Shown: positions 9,069 to 18,083, numbered from the stretch's first letter. The stretch is DNA of 64,000 nt from an uncultured Bacteroidales bacterium (GCA_937891975.1 CALAUA010000012.1:1-64000), one strand, 5' to 3'. Translations and numbers: made by a program. The notes: generated by a model not told the origin, from the letters alone.

Positions 9069-10423
9069 ACACAATTTGCGCCATATCAACCCCTTACGGT
9101 AGCGGAGGAATAGCCGTTATGCGTGTGAGCGGTGAGTCTGCAATACAGATTGTGGACACATTGTTTCATGGGCGAAAGTCGCTGACGGAAGCCCCTGCAT
9201 ACACCGTGCATTACGGAGAATTGAGGAGGGCTTCCAGAGTCGCGAATCGGGAATCCAATGAGGTTCTTGATGAGGTATTGGTGAGTGTATTTCGTGCGCC
9301 ACATTCGTTTACGGGCGAAGATGTAGTAGAGATAGCATGCCACGGCAGCATGTATATCCAGCAAACGCTTCTGCAATGGCTCGTGGACGCAGGTTGCCAA
9401 TTGGCTAAAGCAGGCGAATTTACGCAGCGCGCATTTCTCAACGGAAAGATGGATCTCACCGAAGCCGAAGCCGTAGCCGACCTGATTGCCGCACAAACCA
9501 AAGCCGAAAAAGACTTGGCGCTCAGCCAGTTGCGTGGTGGAATATCCAACGAGTTGGCAGCATTGCGCGAACGACTACTGACCTTCACTTCGCTCATCGA
9601 GTTGGAATTGGATTTTGCCGATCACGAGGAATTGGAGTTTGCCGACCGCACACAACTCAATGCTCTCGCCGACGAAATTGACAGCACTATCGGTGCATTG
9701 GTTGCATCTTTCAAGACGGGCAACGCCATCAAACAAGGTATTCCTGTGGCAATTATCGGCGCGCCCAATGTAGGCAAATCTACCCTACTCAATGCCCTGC
9801 TTGGCGAAGAACGCGCCATCGTAAGTGACATACAAGGTACTACACGCGACACGGTGGAGGATACGTTGGTAATAGGCGGTATGCTATTCCGTTTTATTGA
9901 CACCGCGGGCATGCGCGTGACGAATGACACAATAGAAAATTTAGGAATTGAGCGCAGTCGCCAAGCTGCACAACGAGCTGCAATAATCATCCATTTGCAA
10001 GACCCTACACAAGACGCGAGCGACATACTATCCGCGCTCCCCGATATACAAGAAAAGAAGATTATTCACGTCTTCAACAAGGCTGATATCCTACCTTCGT
10101 TCACTCCGCCAGAAAATGCTATTTATATCTCCGCGAAGAATGGCGAAGTGAGTAGTATAAAAGAACAACTTATATTATTCGCAAAAGAGCAATTCAACAC
10201 AAGAAATGCCGTAACTATCAGCAACACACGGCATTACGAAGCGTTAGTGCGTGCACAAGAAGCCATACACCGCGTACAAGACGGATTGAGCATGCAAATC
10301 AGCGGCGAGTTCCTTAGTATGGATTTGCAAGACTGCCTTACTGCACTTGGCGAAATAACAGGACAAATCACCTCGCAAGAGGTACTAAATAATATCTTTA
10401 GTAAATTCTGTATCGGAAAATGA
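9065..10423 (+). CDS. mnmE: tRNA uridine-34 5-carboxymethylaminomethyl modification GTPase
   Basis: A 452-residue GTPase which with MnmG modifies U34 of several tRNAs. The N-terminal folate-binding domain contains FRAPHSFTGEDVVEIACHGS. The G domain (about 220-375) shows G1 GAPNVGKST, G3 DTAG and G4 NKAD. The helical C terminus ends in the conserved CIGK with the functional cysteine. An unusual insert RASRVANRES around residue 58 coincides with a 7-bp DNA repeat (9237-9257). The gene overlaps prmA and the following lipoprotein gene by 4 nt each. Confidence 0.97.
   Translation: MNTICAISTPYGSGGIAVMRVSGESAIQIVDTLFHGRKSLTEAPAYTVHYGELRRASRVANRESNEVLDEVLVSVFRAPHSFTGEDVVEIACHGSMYIQQTLLQWLVDAGCQLAKAGEFTQRAFLNGKMDLTEAEAVADLIAAQTKAEKDLALSQLRGGISNELAALRERLLTFTSLIELELDFADHEELEFADRTQLNALADEIDSTIGALVASFKTGNAIKQGIPVAIIGAPNVGKSTLLNALLGEERAIVSDIQGTTRDTVEDTLVIGGMLFRFIDTAGMRVTNDTIENLGIERSRQAAQRAAIIIHLQDPTQDASDILSALPDIQEKKIIHVFNKADILPSFTPPENAIYISAKNGEVSSIKEQLILFAKEQFNTRNAVTISNTRHYEALVRAQEAIHRVQDGLSMQISGEFLSMDLQDCLTALGEITGQITSQEVLNNIFSKFCIGK
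9237..9257 (+). repeat. 7-bp repeat inside mnmE
   Basis: Three 7-bp units GAGTCGC, GAATCGG and GAATCCA in succession, in a loop of the N-terminal domain where homologues are shorter. The reverse complement matches the repeat at the 3' end of the YggS gene (27363-27387). Confidence 0.55.
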
Positions 10424-10650
10424 GAACAAAAATCAATTTAATATTAGGTGCATTGATTGCACTGTTGAGTGGGTGCAAAAGCCCCAAAGATATACCTTTG
10501 CAAAGCGAGAAGGTTATGGTATTGTATGGTCCGCCTGCCGTGTTCCAAGAACAAGTAAAAGACACCACTAAGAATGATGACCAACCTACTCCACCCAACA
10601 CATTCCAACAAAACAAGGTAGAGATACCCAAAAATAGTAAATCATTATGA
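10420..10650 (+). CDS. Small lipoprotein, unknown function
   Basis: A 76-residue protein with a lipoprotein signal peptide: basic start MRTK, hydrophobic segment, then the lipobox LSGC with Cys at residue 19. The mature part is about 57 residues, polar and Pro/Asn/Lys-rich, without a recognisable domain. ATGA overlaps at both ends couple it to mnmE and yicC, which supports that it is a real gene. Function unknown. Confidence 0.75.
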   Translation: MRTKINLILGALIALLSGCKSPKDIPLQSEKVMVLYGPPAVFQEQVKDTTKNDDQPTPPNTFQQNKVEIPKNSKSL

Positions 10651-11549
10651 TATATTCCATGACAGGTTACGGCAAGGCCGAGAACCAAGTAGCGAACAAT
10701 AAAAAACTCGTGGTAGAGATACGCAGTTTGAATTCCAAATCTATGGACCTCAGTGTGCGTATAGCCCCACAATTGCGCAGCAAGGAGTTGGATATTCGCA
10801 CGCTGATTGCGCAACGCCTCGAACGCGGAAAAATCGACCTCAGCATCTACTACCAAGATGCTGTACAAGGCGAGAATACTGCCACTTTTGCGCCTATCAA
10901 CCGCGAGGCATTTGCATATTATTATAAGGAGCTTACTGCTCTACAAAGCGAATTGGGCTGGACTAACCACCAAGATATTGTTTCTGCTATCTTGCGCATG
11001 CCCGATGTCACTAAGGTGCAAGACTGCGGCGAAGTGAGTGATGAGGAATGGGCACTAGTGCTGCAAACCATAGAGGCGGCTATCGTGCAGTTCAATGCTT
11101 TCCGCGAACAAGAGGGCACATCGCTCTACCAGATGTTCAGCGAGAAATTGGATGCTATCGCAGGGCTGCTGGCTGAGGTAGAACCTTACGAGCAAAGCCG
11201 CGTAGAGAAAATCAAAACACGCATCGAGGCGAACTTGGAGCAATTGTCTGCTGCAACGCAGCAAGCCATCGACCGCAATCGTCTGGAGCAAGAGATGATA
11301 TTCTACCTCGAGAAGTTGGACATCACAGAGGAGAAAGTGCGCCTTACCAACCACCTCAAGTACTTCCGCGAGACGATGGATAACGAGGGATCTGGTGTGG
11401 GCAAGAAACTTGGATTCATTGCTCAAGAGATGGGACGTGAGATTAACACCCTTGGCAGCAAGAGCAACCAAAGCGAGATGCAGATTATCGTGGTAAAGAT
11501 GAAGGATATCCTTGAGCAAATCAAAGAACAAGTTTTAAACGTATTATGA
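10647..11549 (+). CDS. yicC: YicC/YloC family endoribonuclease
   Basis: A 300-residue protein of the YicC family, endoribonucleases implicated in small-RNA and mRNA turnover. The N terminus IYSMTGYGKAE and the C-terminal region with EMGREINTLGSKSN and VKMKDILEQIKEQVLNVL are diagnostic. Length is normal. It overlaps the upstream lipoprotein gene and downstream gmk by 4 nt each; the yicC-gmk neighbourhood is conserved across many bacteria. Confidence 0.93.
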   Translation: MIYSMTGYGKAENQVANNKKLVVEIRSLNSKSMDLSVRIAPQLRSKELDIRTLIAQRLERGKIDLSIYYQDAVQGENTATFAPINREAFAYYYKELTALQSELGWTNHQDIVSAILRMPDVTKVQDCGEVSDEEWALVLQTIEAAIVQFNAFREQEGTSLYQMFSEKLDAIAGLLAEVEPYEQSRVEKIKTRIEANLEQLSAATQQAIDRNRLEQEMIFYLEKLDITEEKVRLTNHLKYFRETMDNEGSGVGKKLGFIAQEMGREINTLGSKSNQSEMQIIVVKMKDILEQIKEQVLNVL

Positions 11550-12094
11550 TAATTATTTTGTGTGCGCCCAGTGGATCGGGCAAATCAACCATGGTTAAAC
11601 ACTTGTTAGAAACCTATCCAGGCAAGTATGAGTTGTCTATTTCTGCTACAACCCGCGCTCCGCGTGGGCAAGAACAACATGGTAAAGAATATTACTTTAT
11701 TTCGCGCGAAGAATTTGAGCAACACATCCAAAACAACGATTTCGTGGAGTATGAGCAAGTGTATGAGGGATTATACTATGGTACGCTCAAATCAGAGATT
11801 GAACGTATTCAGTCAGCAGGGCGTACTATTGTTTTTGACATTGATGTCAAAGGCGGCATTAATCTAAAACGTATATTTGGCGATGACGCATTGGCCATAT
11901 TCATTGCACCACCTTCAGTAGAAGAATTATCGCGCCGCCTGCATGGGCGCGGCGATACGAGCGAAGAAATGATACAAAAACGCCTCGCCAAAGCCGAAAT
12001 AGAAATGGCAGATGCACCACACTTTGACAAGATTATTGTAAATGATAACCTAGCGACGGCCAAACGAGAACTAGATAAACTAGTCAAATTGTAA
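11546..12094 (+). CDS. gmk: Guanylate kinase
   Basis: A 182-residue kinase that converts GMP to GDP with ATP. The P-loop is CAPSGSGKST at residues 5-14, followed by the GMP-binding region STTRAPRGQEQHGKEYYF-like segment and the FVEYEQVYEGLYYG motif. Length fits the family. It begins in a 4-nt overlap with yicC and ends 2 nt before nadD. Confidence 0.96.
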   Translation: MIIILCAPSGSGKSTMVKHLLETYPGKYELSISATTRAPRGQEQHGKEYYFISREEFEQHIQNNDFVEYEQVYEGLYYGTLKSEIERIQSAGRTIVFDIDVKGGINLKRIFGDDALAIFIAPPSVEELSRRLHGRGDTSEEMIQKRLAKAEIEMADAPHFDKIIVNDNLATAKRELDKLVKL

Positions 12095-12096
12095 AT

Positions 12097-12657
12097 ATGA
12101 AGATAGGTATTTATGGTGGGTCATTTAATCCGATACATTATGGACATATCGGACTAGCCAAATGGGTGATTGAAAATACCAATTTGGAAGAGGTGTGGAT
12201 GATGATATCACCGAATAACCCACTGAAAGACAAAAGCATATTAGCAGATGAACAAGAACGTTTGGCTGCTGCTAAAGAGGCGATTGGCGATGGGCTATTG
12301 GGCAATAAGACGATGAGGCAAGAGAGCGAAGAGGCGAAAGGTAGGATTATCGTATCGGACTTTGAATTTCATTTGCCACGCCCAACCTACACCGCTAATA
12401 CATTGCGCGCGCTCGCGAAAGAATATCCCGAACACGAATTCACACTCATCATCGGCGAAGACAACCTACGCATTTTCGACCAATGGCGAGAATACCAATA
12501 CATATTGGACAACTATCGCGTGTTTGTTTATCCGAGAAAAAGTGAAAACGAAAAGGTGAAAGGTGAAAAGTTGGAGGCTAAGGAGATTATTTATTTGGCA
12601 GGAGCACCATATTTTGATATTTCTTCTACAGAATTAAGAAAAAATTTGCATAATTGA
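12097..12657 (+). CDS. nadD: Nicotinate-nucleotide adenylyltransferase
   Basis: A 186-residue enzyme that joins ATP and nicotinate mononucleotide in NAD synthesis. The nucleotidyltransferase signature GGSFNPIHYGH is at residues 6-16, and the C-terminal ISSTELR motif is present. Residues about 149-162 (KSENEKVKGEKLEAKE region) are charged and encoded by a 7-bp repeat (12541-12575), so this loop is probably repeat-expanded. Last gene of the run that starts with prmA. Confidence 0.95.
   Translation: MKIGIYGGSFNPIHYGHIGLAKWVIENTNLEEVWMMISPNNPLKDKSILADEQERLAAAKEAIGDGLLGNKTMRQESEEAKGRIIVSDFEFHLPRPTYTANTLRALAKEYPEHEFTLIIGEDNLRIFDQWREYQYILDNYRVFVYPRKSENEKVKGEKLEAKEIIYLAGAPYFDISSTELRKNLHN
12541..12575 (+). 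repeat. 7-bp repeat inside nadD
   Basis: Five 7-bp units related to RGTGAAA (AGTGAAA, ACGAAAA, GGTGAAA, GGTGAAA, AGTTGGA) encode a Lys/Glu-rich loop between the core and the C-terminal ISSTE motif. Confidence 0.65.
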
Positions 12658-12676
12658 AAATTATTTTGTACCTTTG
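12645..12676 (+). promoter_or_regulatory. Promoter of the 80-residue protein gene
   Basis: TTTG at 12645-12648 (extended TTTGCATAATTG) and TACCTTTG at 12669-12676, gap 20 nt. The -33 box lies inside the last codons of nadD. The leader to the next start codon is about 65 nt. Confidence 0.88.
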
Positions 12677-12750
12677 CGGTCGAATACTTGACATAAGTAT
12701 CAAAAAGATAAACAAAAATTTAATTATTAACTATAAATGAATTAGTTACT

Positions 12751-12993
12751 ATGATTCGCACAACATTTAATCAACTCCGTGAAGTTAAAGACAGTATGCC
12801 AAAAGGTAGTTCAGCTGTGATTGCTGAAGAGTTAGGAATTACAGCTGATGACGTTCGCGCATACTTCAATGGTACTGCAGTGGCTGGTTATCACATTGAG
12901 CAAGGACCAGATGGCGGTATCGTAATATTAGAAGATACGAAAATTCTGGAAGTTGCTCTCCGCATCGCTTGGGCTAGCAAGCATGCACTTTAA
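12751..12993 (+). CDS. Small conserved protein, HTH-like
   Basis: An 80-residue protein without signal peptide or membrane segment. The segment GSSAVIAEELGITADDVRAYF reads as a helix-turn-helix (SAVIAEELGIT then ADDVRAYF), followed by a short beta-like GGIVIL and a C-terminal helix. I infer possible DNA or RNA binding; the family is not recognised with certainty. A strong promoter drives it, and its end precedes the next gene's start by 13 nt. Confidence 0.75.
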   Translation: MIRTTFNQLREVKDSMPKGSSAVIAEELGITADDVRAYFNGTAVAGYHIEQGPDGGIVILEDTKILEVALRIAWASKHAL

Positions 12994-13006
12994 CAAGCAT
13001 AAAAAA

Positions 13007-13891
13007 ATGAAATTCAACTATTTAACTTTAACACTAGCGCTGTTTAGCGTTAGTGTTTTGCCTATTAAGGCTTTTGCAGAAGAAACCAAAACAGACCCTG
13101 AAACAGCAAAGAACGAAGAGAAAAAAGAAATAGGTCTTTCTATCGAAGTTGGAACAGATATTGTTAGTTCGTATCTTTGGCGTGGCTTAAATTTGGGAGG
13201 TATATCCATCCAACCTTCTGTAACAATTGACTGGAAGGGATTGTATGTATCTGGTTGGGCAAATATCGGTGCTGACAACTGGACTTTTGAAAACATCAAT
13301 CCAGAGTTGGATATCACCATTGGTTACGATAACTATGGTTTACAAGTTGATTTGACTCACCTATATTATTTTGGTGGCGATGCTTATTTTCCTCGTGGTG
13401 GTTTCAAAGCACAAGAGCAGAAATCATACACTACTATGGAGGCACATGCGGGCTTCCATTTAGGTGATTTGATTGAGAAGATTCCATTTTCAGTAGATTG
13501 GTACACAACAATTTACGGTGACGATTGCTATCTTAACGACGAGGGGAAATGGCAACGTGCTTGGTCCACCTATATCGAAGTAGGCTATGCATTCGAATTG
13601 CCTTTGGGCATCATGCTAAACACTAGCGTTGGTTTCACCCCATGGAGAGGTATGTATTCTTACTACGAAGAAGTATGGAAGAATGCTCAAACTGTAGCTA
13701 TCAACAATGTTCATCTGCGCGTAGAACGCGAATTCGAATTCAAAGGAATCGCTTTTGGTGCTTGGGCAGAGTGTATGCTCAATTGCTATGGTATTGATAA
13801 AACAAATGTTACCACCGAATTGATTAATAAAGAGAATCAGCGTCTAAATTGGGGAATAGGCGGTTGTTTGTACTTTAGTAGCGAGTGGTAA
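13007..13891 (+). CDS. TorF-like putative porin
   Basis: A 294-residue outer-membrane beta-barrel candidate. The ATG at 13007 gives a clean signal peptide (hydrophobic residues 5-20, cleavage after AFA). The mature segment begins with charged linker residues and then VGTDIVSSYLWRGLNLGG, typical of the TorF/Gcw_chp family. Alternating hydrophobic strands run to a C-terminal CLYFSSEW ending in an aromatic residue, as barrel proteins do. An in-frame upstream start at 12953 would overlap the HTH-like gene and spoil the signal peptide, so it was not used. Confidence 0.82.
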   Translation: MKFNYLTLTLALFSVSVLPIKAFAEETKTDPETAKNEEKKEIGLSIEVGTDIVSSYLWRGLNLGGISIQPSVTIDWKGLYVSGWANIGADNWTFENINPELDITIGYDNYGLQVDLTHLYYFGGDAYFPRGGFKAQEQKSYTTMEAHAGFHLGDLIEKIPFSVDWYTTIYGDDCYLNDEGKWQRAWSTYIEVGYAFELPLGIMLNTSVGFTPWRGMYSYYEEVWKNAQTVAINNVHLRVEREFEFKGIAFGAWAECMLNCYGIDKTNVTTELINKENQRLNWGIGGCLYFSSEW

Positions 13892-13908
13892 AACCATTTA
13901 CAATTATT

Positions 13909-14910
13909 ATGAAAAAGTGGATTGCACTAGGATTAGCAATAATAGCAGCACTCTTGCTGCTATTATTGCCTGATACACCTAAGAAACAGTTTTTTCACAA
14001 CCAAGGAAATGTATTTGGCACGTATTATAATATCCGTTACGAAGCCACCTATGACCTACATAATGCTATCAAGCAACGTCTTAAAGATGTTGATCAATCT
14101 TTGAGCATGTTCAATTCTAGTTCTGTGATTAGCCAAATCAATCGCAATGACGTTGTCCCATGTGATTCATTGTTTGAAATTATGTATCACGAAGCCTGCG
14201 ATGTTAGTGAGTTGTCTCAAGGAGCTTTCGACATCACTGTAGCACCTTTGGTCAATGCATGGGGATTTGGGACAAAGAACAATGACTTAAAGACTAGAAA
14301 TCAGGACATCAATCTAGATAGTTTACGAACTTTTGTGGGTTATAAAAAAATACGTCTTGTTAATCATTATTTAAAGAAGGAAGATGAACGTACTACATTA
14401 GATGCTAGCGCAATAGCGAAAGGGTTCGCATGCGATATAGTAGCAGATTTGCTACGCCAAAATGGATGTAAAAATCTACTCGTGGATATTGGTGGCGAAG
14501 TTGTTTTGCAAGGTGTAAATGACAGGGGTAATCCTTGGCGTGTGGGTATTAGTCGCCCTACTATTAATGCGCAAGGAGTAGAAAAAGAGTTGCAAGAAAT
14601 TATTGAAAGTAGCCAGCTCTGTATGGCTACATCGGGCAACTATTTGCAATATTATTTTGTCAATGGTGAACGCCGAAGCCATACTATCGACCCACGTTCG
14701 GGTTACCCCGTTACCCATTCGTTACTGAGTGCTACAGTATGCGCTAGTAGCTGTATGCGAGCAGATGCCTTAGCCACTGCGTGCATGGTATTGGGCGAAA
14801 AAGAAGCATTAGACATGATCGAACAAACAACCGATGCATCGTGCTACCTGATTATTGCTGACAGCGATACATTACGAATTGCCACTTCCGAAAAGTGGCA
14901 AGATAGATAA
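13909..14910 (+). CDS. apbE: ApbE family FAD:protein FMN transferase
   Basis: A 333-residue flavin transferase that attaches FMN to Thr in Na+-translocating or extracytoplasmic redox proteins. An N-terminal hydrophobic anchor (residues 4-22) without lipobox Cys places it outside the inner membrane. Visible ApbE motifs are VFGTYYNIRYEA, DASAIAKGFACD, LVDIGGEV, CMATSGNY and HTIDPRSGYP. The GTG at 13885 would also be open but overlaps the previous gene; the ATG at 13909 starts directly at the basic n-region. No NQR or RNF target is in the window. Confidence 0.93.
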   Translation: MKKWIALGLAIIAALLLLLLPDTPKKQFFHNQGNVFGTYYNIRYEATYDLHNAIKQRLKDVDQSLSMFNSSSVISQINRNDVVPCDSLFEIMYHEACDVSELSQGAFDITVAPLVNAWGFGTKNNDLKTRNQDINLDSLRTFVGYKKIRLVNHYLKKEDERTTLDASAIAKGFACDIVADLLRQNGCKNLLVDIGGEVVLQGVNDRGNPWRVGISRPTINAQGVEKELQEIIESSQLCMATSGNYLQYYFVNGERRSHTIDPRSGYPVTHSLLSATVCASSCMRADALATACMVLGEKEALDMIEQTTDASCYLIIADSDTLRIATSEKWQDR

Positions 14911-14934
14911 ATTTTTGCCAAAAAAACATTTTTA

Positions 14935-14966
14935 TTTGCACATATGCAAAAAAAGCAGTACCTTTG
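14935..14966 (+). promoter_or_regulatory. Promoter of bamD-rpoZ-coaBC
   Basis: TTTG at 14935-14938, extended as TTTGCACATATGC, and TACCTTTG at 14959-14966, gap 20 nt. The bamD start codon is 41 nt downstream. Confidence 0.9.
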
Positions 14967-15007
14967 TAGGCTGATTTTGTAATTTGACTTAAAAGGGGCT
15001 TTTAGTA

Positions 15008-15826
15008 ATGAAAAGAGGGTTAAAGAATAGGAAATGGTTTGTATGCCTATTTATGGGCATATTTGGTTTGTATGGTTGCGGAGAGTATCAGCAGATATTG
15101 AAGTCCAAAGACCCTGACTTTAAGTATCAAAAAGCATTGATGTACTTTAACGACGAACAATATGTAAAAGCACAAACGCTCTTCGATGAAGTTACTAGTT
15201 ACTACAAAGGCACCGATCGTTCGCAAGATGTACTTGCCTATCTATCACGTTGTTACATGGGTCAAAAAGACTATGTATCTGCAGCCGAATATTACCAAGC
15301 ATATATTCGCAACTACCCTAAAGGACGATATATTATTGAAGCGCGTTTTCAAGTAGGGCATTGTTATTATTTAGATGCACCAGATGCACGTCTTGATCAA
15401 ACCGACACAAAAAAAGCTATTGACTTCTTTACGCAATTTGTAGAACTCTATCCTGAGAGTCAATATGCCGAACAAGCATACAAGGAAATGAACGAACTTT
15501 ACGACAAATTAGCATACAAAGAATATCTCAATGCTAAACTCTATTACAACCTTGGCACGTATTTAGGAAACAATTATTTGAGTGCTGAGGTTGTAGCCAA
15601 AAATGCACTGAAGGAATATCCAACCAATAAACATCAAGAAGAACTCAACTGGTTGATATTCCAGTCCAAATACCAACAAATGATAAATTCTGTCGATAGC
15701 AAAAAGGAAGAGCGAGCTCGAGATGCCGAAGATGAATATTATAGTTTTATTACAGAATATCCCAACTCAAAGCACATCCCTGCAGCTGAAAAAATGAATA
15801 AAGAAATAAAAAAAATATTACAATAA
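15008..15826 (+). CDS. bamD: Outer membrane protein assembly factor BamD
   Basis: A 272-residue lipoprotein of the BAM complex that inserts beta-barrel proteins into the outer membrane. The signal peptide ends at the lipobox LYGC (Cys near residue 24). The mature part shows TPR-type helices with the BamD-typical N-terminal repeat (YQKALMYFNDEQYVKAQTLF) and RYIIEARFQVGHCYY. It is followed after 1 nt by rpoZ and then coaBC, an arrangement common in Bacteroidota. It has its own strong promoter. Confidence 0.93.
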   Translation: MKRGLKNRKWFVCLFMGIFGLYGCGEYQQILKSKDPDFKYQKALMYFNDEQYVKAQTLFDEVTSYYKGTDRSQDVLAYLSRCYMGQKDYVSAAEYYQAYIRNYPKGRYIIEARFQVGHCYYLDAPDARLDQTDTKKAIDFFTQFVELYPESQYAEQAYKEMNELYDKLAYKEYLNAKLYYNLGTYLGNNYLSAEVVAKNALKEYPTNKHQEELNWLIFQSKYQQMINSVDSKKEERARDAEDEYYSFITEYPNSKHIPAAEKMNKEIKKILQ

Positions 15827-15827
15827 T

Positions 15828-16163
15828 ATGATTGATTACAAAAAAACAACTGCTCCCAAAACCACTATTACAAGGGACATGAACGAGCTTACCGAGAAGG
15901 TAGGCAATGTGTATGAAACCGTAGCTATTATCGGTAAACGAAGCAATCAAATTAGCACCACACTCAAGAAGGAACTTGATGGCAAGTTGCAAGACTTCTC
16001 TATTCCACAAGATTCAGCAGATGAAACTTTTGAAAACCAAGAGCAAATCGAAATCTCAAAAAGCTACGAAGCAATGCCTAAAGCTACACTAATTGCAACC
16101 CAAGAGTTGATTGATGACCAACTCATCTATCGCGGCAGCAATCGTGATGACCTTTTGAAGTGA
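15828..16163 (+). CDS. rpoZ: RNA polymerase omega-type subunit (Rpb6 fold)
   Basis: A 111-residue protein matching the Bacteroidota omega subunit. The core VYETVAIIGKRSNQIS is the conserved Rpb6/omega helix, and ENQEQIEISKSYE follows. It stabilises the beta-prime subunit of RNA polymerase. It sits 1 nt after bamD and overlaps the coaBC GTG start by 4 nt (GTGA). Confidence 0.9.
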   Translation: MIDYKKTTAPKTTITRDMNELTEKVGNVYETVAIIGKRSNQISTTLKKELDGKLQDFSIPQDSADETFENQEQIEISKSYEAMPKATLIATQELIDDQLIYRGSNRDDLLK

Positions 16164-17374
16164 TTCTACAAGGCAAACATATTTTAGTTGGAATCAGTGG
16201 GGGCATTGCAGCCTATAAAATTCCAGAACTAATCCGCCTACTCAAGAAAGCAGGTGCCGATGTGCAAGTGACAGCTACCAAGCATGCCTTGGAGTTTGTC
16301 ACTTCTCTTACACTACAAACCGTCAGTGGGCATAAAGTTTATTCAGATGTCTTTGCCTCTATCAACGAGCATAGTACCGAACACATATCCCTACCTGACT
16401 GGGCTGATTTAATGATTATTGCACCTGCCACCGCCAACGTGCTTAGCAAGATGGCACATGGTATTGCCGATGATGCCCTGACCACCACATTTGCTGCCAT
16501 GCGCAAGCCTATAGTGATTGCGCCAGCAATGAATACACACATGTACGAATCCCCTGCTACGCAACAAGCCATATGTATGCTATCACAGTGGGACAACATT
16601 ACCATGCTCGATGCTGCCAGTGGCGAATTGGCATGTGGTACAACGGGTAAAGGACGTATGCAAGAAGTGGACGTGCTTGCGGCAGCAGTAGAATATGCAC
16701 TGACACCCAAGACCCTTATGGGCAAACGTGTACTCATTACTGCAGGTCCTACACAGGAAGCTATAGACCCTGTGCGTTATATCAGCAATGCATCTACAGG
16801 TAAGATGGGCTACGCGCTCGTACGAGCATGCCTCAATAGGGGTGCAGAAGTTACTCTGATCACAGGTCCTACCCACTTATCGCTCCAAGCATGGCAAACT
16901 TTCTGTCCATTAAAAATAGTAAATGTGGTATCAAGTGCTGAGATGTGCGAAGCCACAATATCGGCTTTTAAGCAAGCCGACATCACTATTTTGTGCGCGG
17001 CAGTAGCCGATTTCACACCATGCAAAATAGCTGACAGAAAACTAAAAAAGCAAGAACTCTCAACTATCAACTCTCAACTGTCAATTGAACTAACAACCAC
17101 CACCGATATCGCGGCAACACTAGGGAAGGAAAAAGGTGAGAAACTATTAATAGGTTTTGCACTGGAAACGCATGATGAGCAAGCTAATGCTTTGCGAAAA
17201 TTGCAATCCAAAAACTTAGATATGATTGTTCTCAACTCCTTACAAGATTCAGGTGCTGGTTTTGGTGTGGACACCAATAAGGTTACCCTACTCTATACCG
17301 ATGGCACAAAAAAAGACCTCCCACTTCTTCTCAAGCAGGAGGTAGCAGATGCCATAATTGAAGCACTTCACTAA
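16160..17374 (+). CDS. coaBC: Bifunctional phosphopantothenoylcysteine decarboxylase / synthetase
   Basis: A 404-residue enzyme for two coenzyme A steps. The CoaC flavoprotein half (about 1-175) has GISGGIAAYK and the substrate clamp APAMNTHMYESPATQ. The CoaB half (about 180-404) has ITAGPTQEAIDPVRYISN and VAADF-like AVADFTPCKIADRKLKK. The GTG start overlaps the rpoZ stop. Residues about 299-310 (LSTINSQLSI) correspond to a 7-bp DNA repeat at 17055-17089 and are longer than in most homologues. Confidence 0.96.
   Translation: MILQGKHILVGISGGIAAYKIPELIRLLKKAGADVQVTATKHALEFVTSLTLQTVSGHKVYSDVFASINEHSTEHISLPDWADLMIIAPATANVLSKMAHGIADDALTTTFAAMRKPIVIAPAMNTHMYESPATQQAICMLSQWDNITMLDAASGELACGTTGKGRMQEVDVLAAAVEYALTPKTLMGKRVLITAGPTQEAIDPVRYISNASTGKMGYALVRACLNRGAEVTLITGPTHLSLQAWQTFCPLKIVNVVSSAEMCEATISAFKQADITILCAAVADFTPCKIADRKLKKQELSTINSQLSIELTTTTDIAATLGKEKGEKLLIGFALETHDEQANALRKLQSKNLDMIVLNSLQDSGAGFGVDTNKVTLLYTDGTKKDLPLLLKQEVADAIIEALH
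17055..17089 (+). repeat. 7-bp repeat inside coaBC
   Basis: Units AACTCTC, AACTATC, AACTCTC, AACTGTC and a degenerate AATTGAA. It encodes LSTINSQLSI between the conserved KLKK and DIAATLG segments of the CoaB domain. Confidence 0.85.
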
Positions 17375-17398
17375 ATAATAGTGAAGTGTTCCCAATTC

Positions 17399-17794
17399 TT
17401 AATTTTTCAATTTATTCAAGAGGCTACCTAACAACGATTTATCTTCGTTCTTTTCTTCTTTGCTTTCTGTTTTAGCCTCTTCATTTTCATATTCAGGAAC
17501 CCATTCTTGACGCTCTTCAATAGCACCTAATTGACTTTGCACAAAGGAGATCACGTCATTCAATCCTTCTGTAAAATGTGCAAAATCCTCCTTGTAGAGG
17601 AACACCTTGTGCTTCTCAAATTGTGGTGGTTCTGCTTCACCTGTCTGCTTGCGTTTGCTCTCTGTAATGCAGAGATACAAGTCTTCATTACGTGCCTTCT
17701 TCACATCTAGATAATAAATGCGTTTACCTGCTTTCACGCTGCGTGAATACACGATTTCTGGCTCACTTTTTCCTTCAAATCTACGATTTTCCAT
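17399..17794 (-). CDS. DUF3276 / PUR-alpha-like nucleic-acid-binding protein
   Basis: A 131-residue protein of the DUF3276 family, which has the PUR fold that binds single-stranded DNA or RNA. Residues about 12-100 contain the PUR pattern (EIVYSRSVKAGKRIYYLDVK, then DLYLCITESKRK, then HKVFLYKEDFAHFTEGL). The C terminus is acidic and Lys/Glu-rich. Its role in Bacteroidota is not established. Divergently oriented from nusB; its promoter is at 17827-17858. It converges on coaBC with 24 nt between stops. Confidence 0.88.
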   Translation of the reverse strand: MENRRFEGKSEPEIVYSRSVKAGKRIYYLDVKKARNEDLYLCITESKRKQTGEAEPPQFEKHKVFLYKEDFAHFTEGLNDVISFVQSQLGAIEERQEWVPEYENEEAKTESKEEKNEDKSLLGSLLNKLKN

Positions 17795-17826
17795 CTCTTT
17801 AATCTATCTAATTAGTTAATTTTCGA

Positions 17827-17858
17827 CAAAGGTACTACAAAAAATGCACATATGCAAA
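17827..17858 (-). promoter_or_regulatory. Promoter of the PUR-domain gene
   Basis: On the minus strand TTTGCATATGTGC (its TTTG at 17858-17855) and TACCTTTG (17834-17827), gap 20 nt, 32 nt before the start codon. Confidence 0.9.
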
Positions 17859-17919
17859 TATTTTAGTAAAAAAGTGAACATTGAGAAGTAAACAATGTGT
17901 TCAAAATACTTTATATATT

Positions 17920-17974
17920 ACGCACTATTCACGCACTATAAACGCACTATAAACGGACAATAAACACACTATTC
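17920..17974. repeat. 11-bp tandem array B
   Basis: Five perfect-length units: ACGCACTATTC, ACGCACTATAA, ACGCACTATAA, ACGGACAATAA, ACACACTATTC. It lies midway between the divergent PUR and nusB promoters. The rest of the 17795-18140 gap holds only the two promoters and AT-rich sequence. Confidence 0.92.
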
Positions 17975-18083
17975 CTAATACTTCCTAAATGGATCAGCAT
18001 GTAATCTGCCTAAAATAAAAAAGAAGGTTTGGTATTTGCAAATAGCAAAAAGATAGAAAAAACCAATTATTTCCAAGTGTTTG

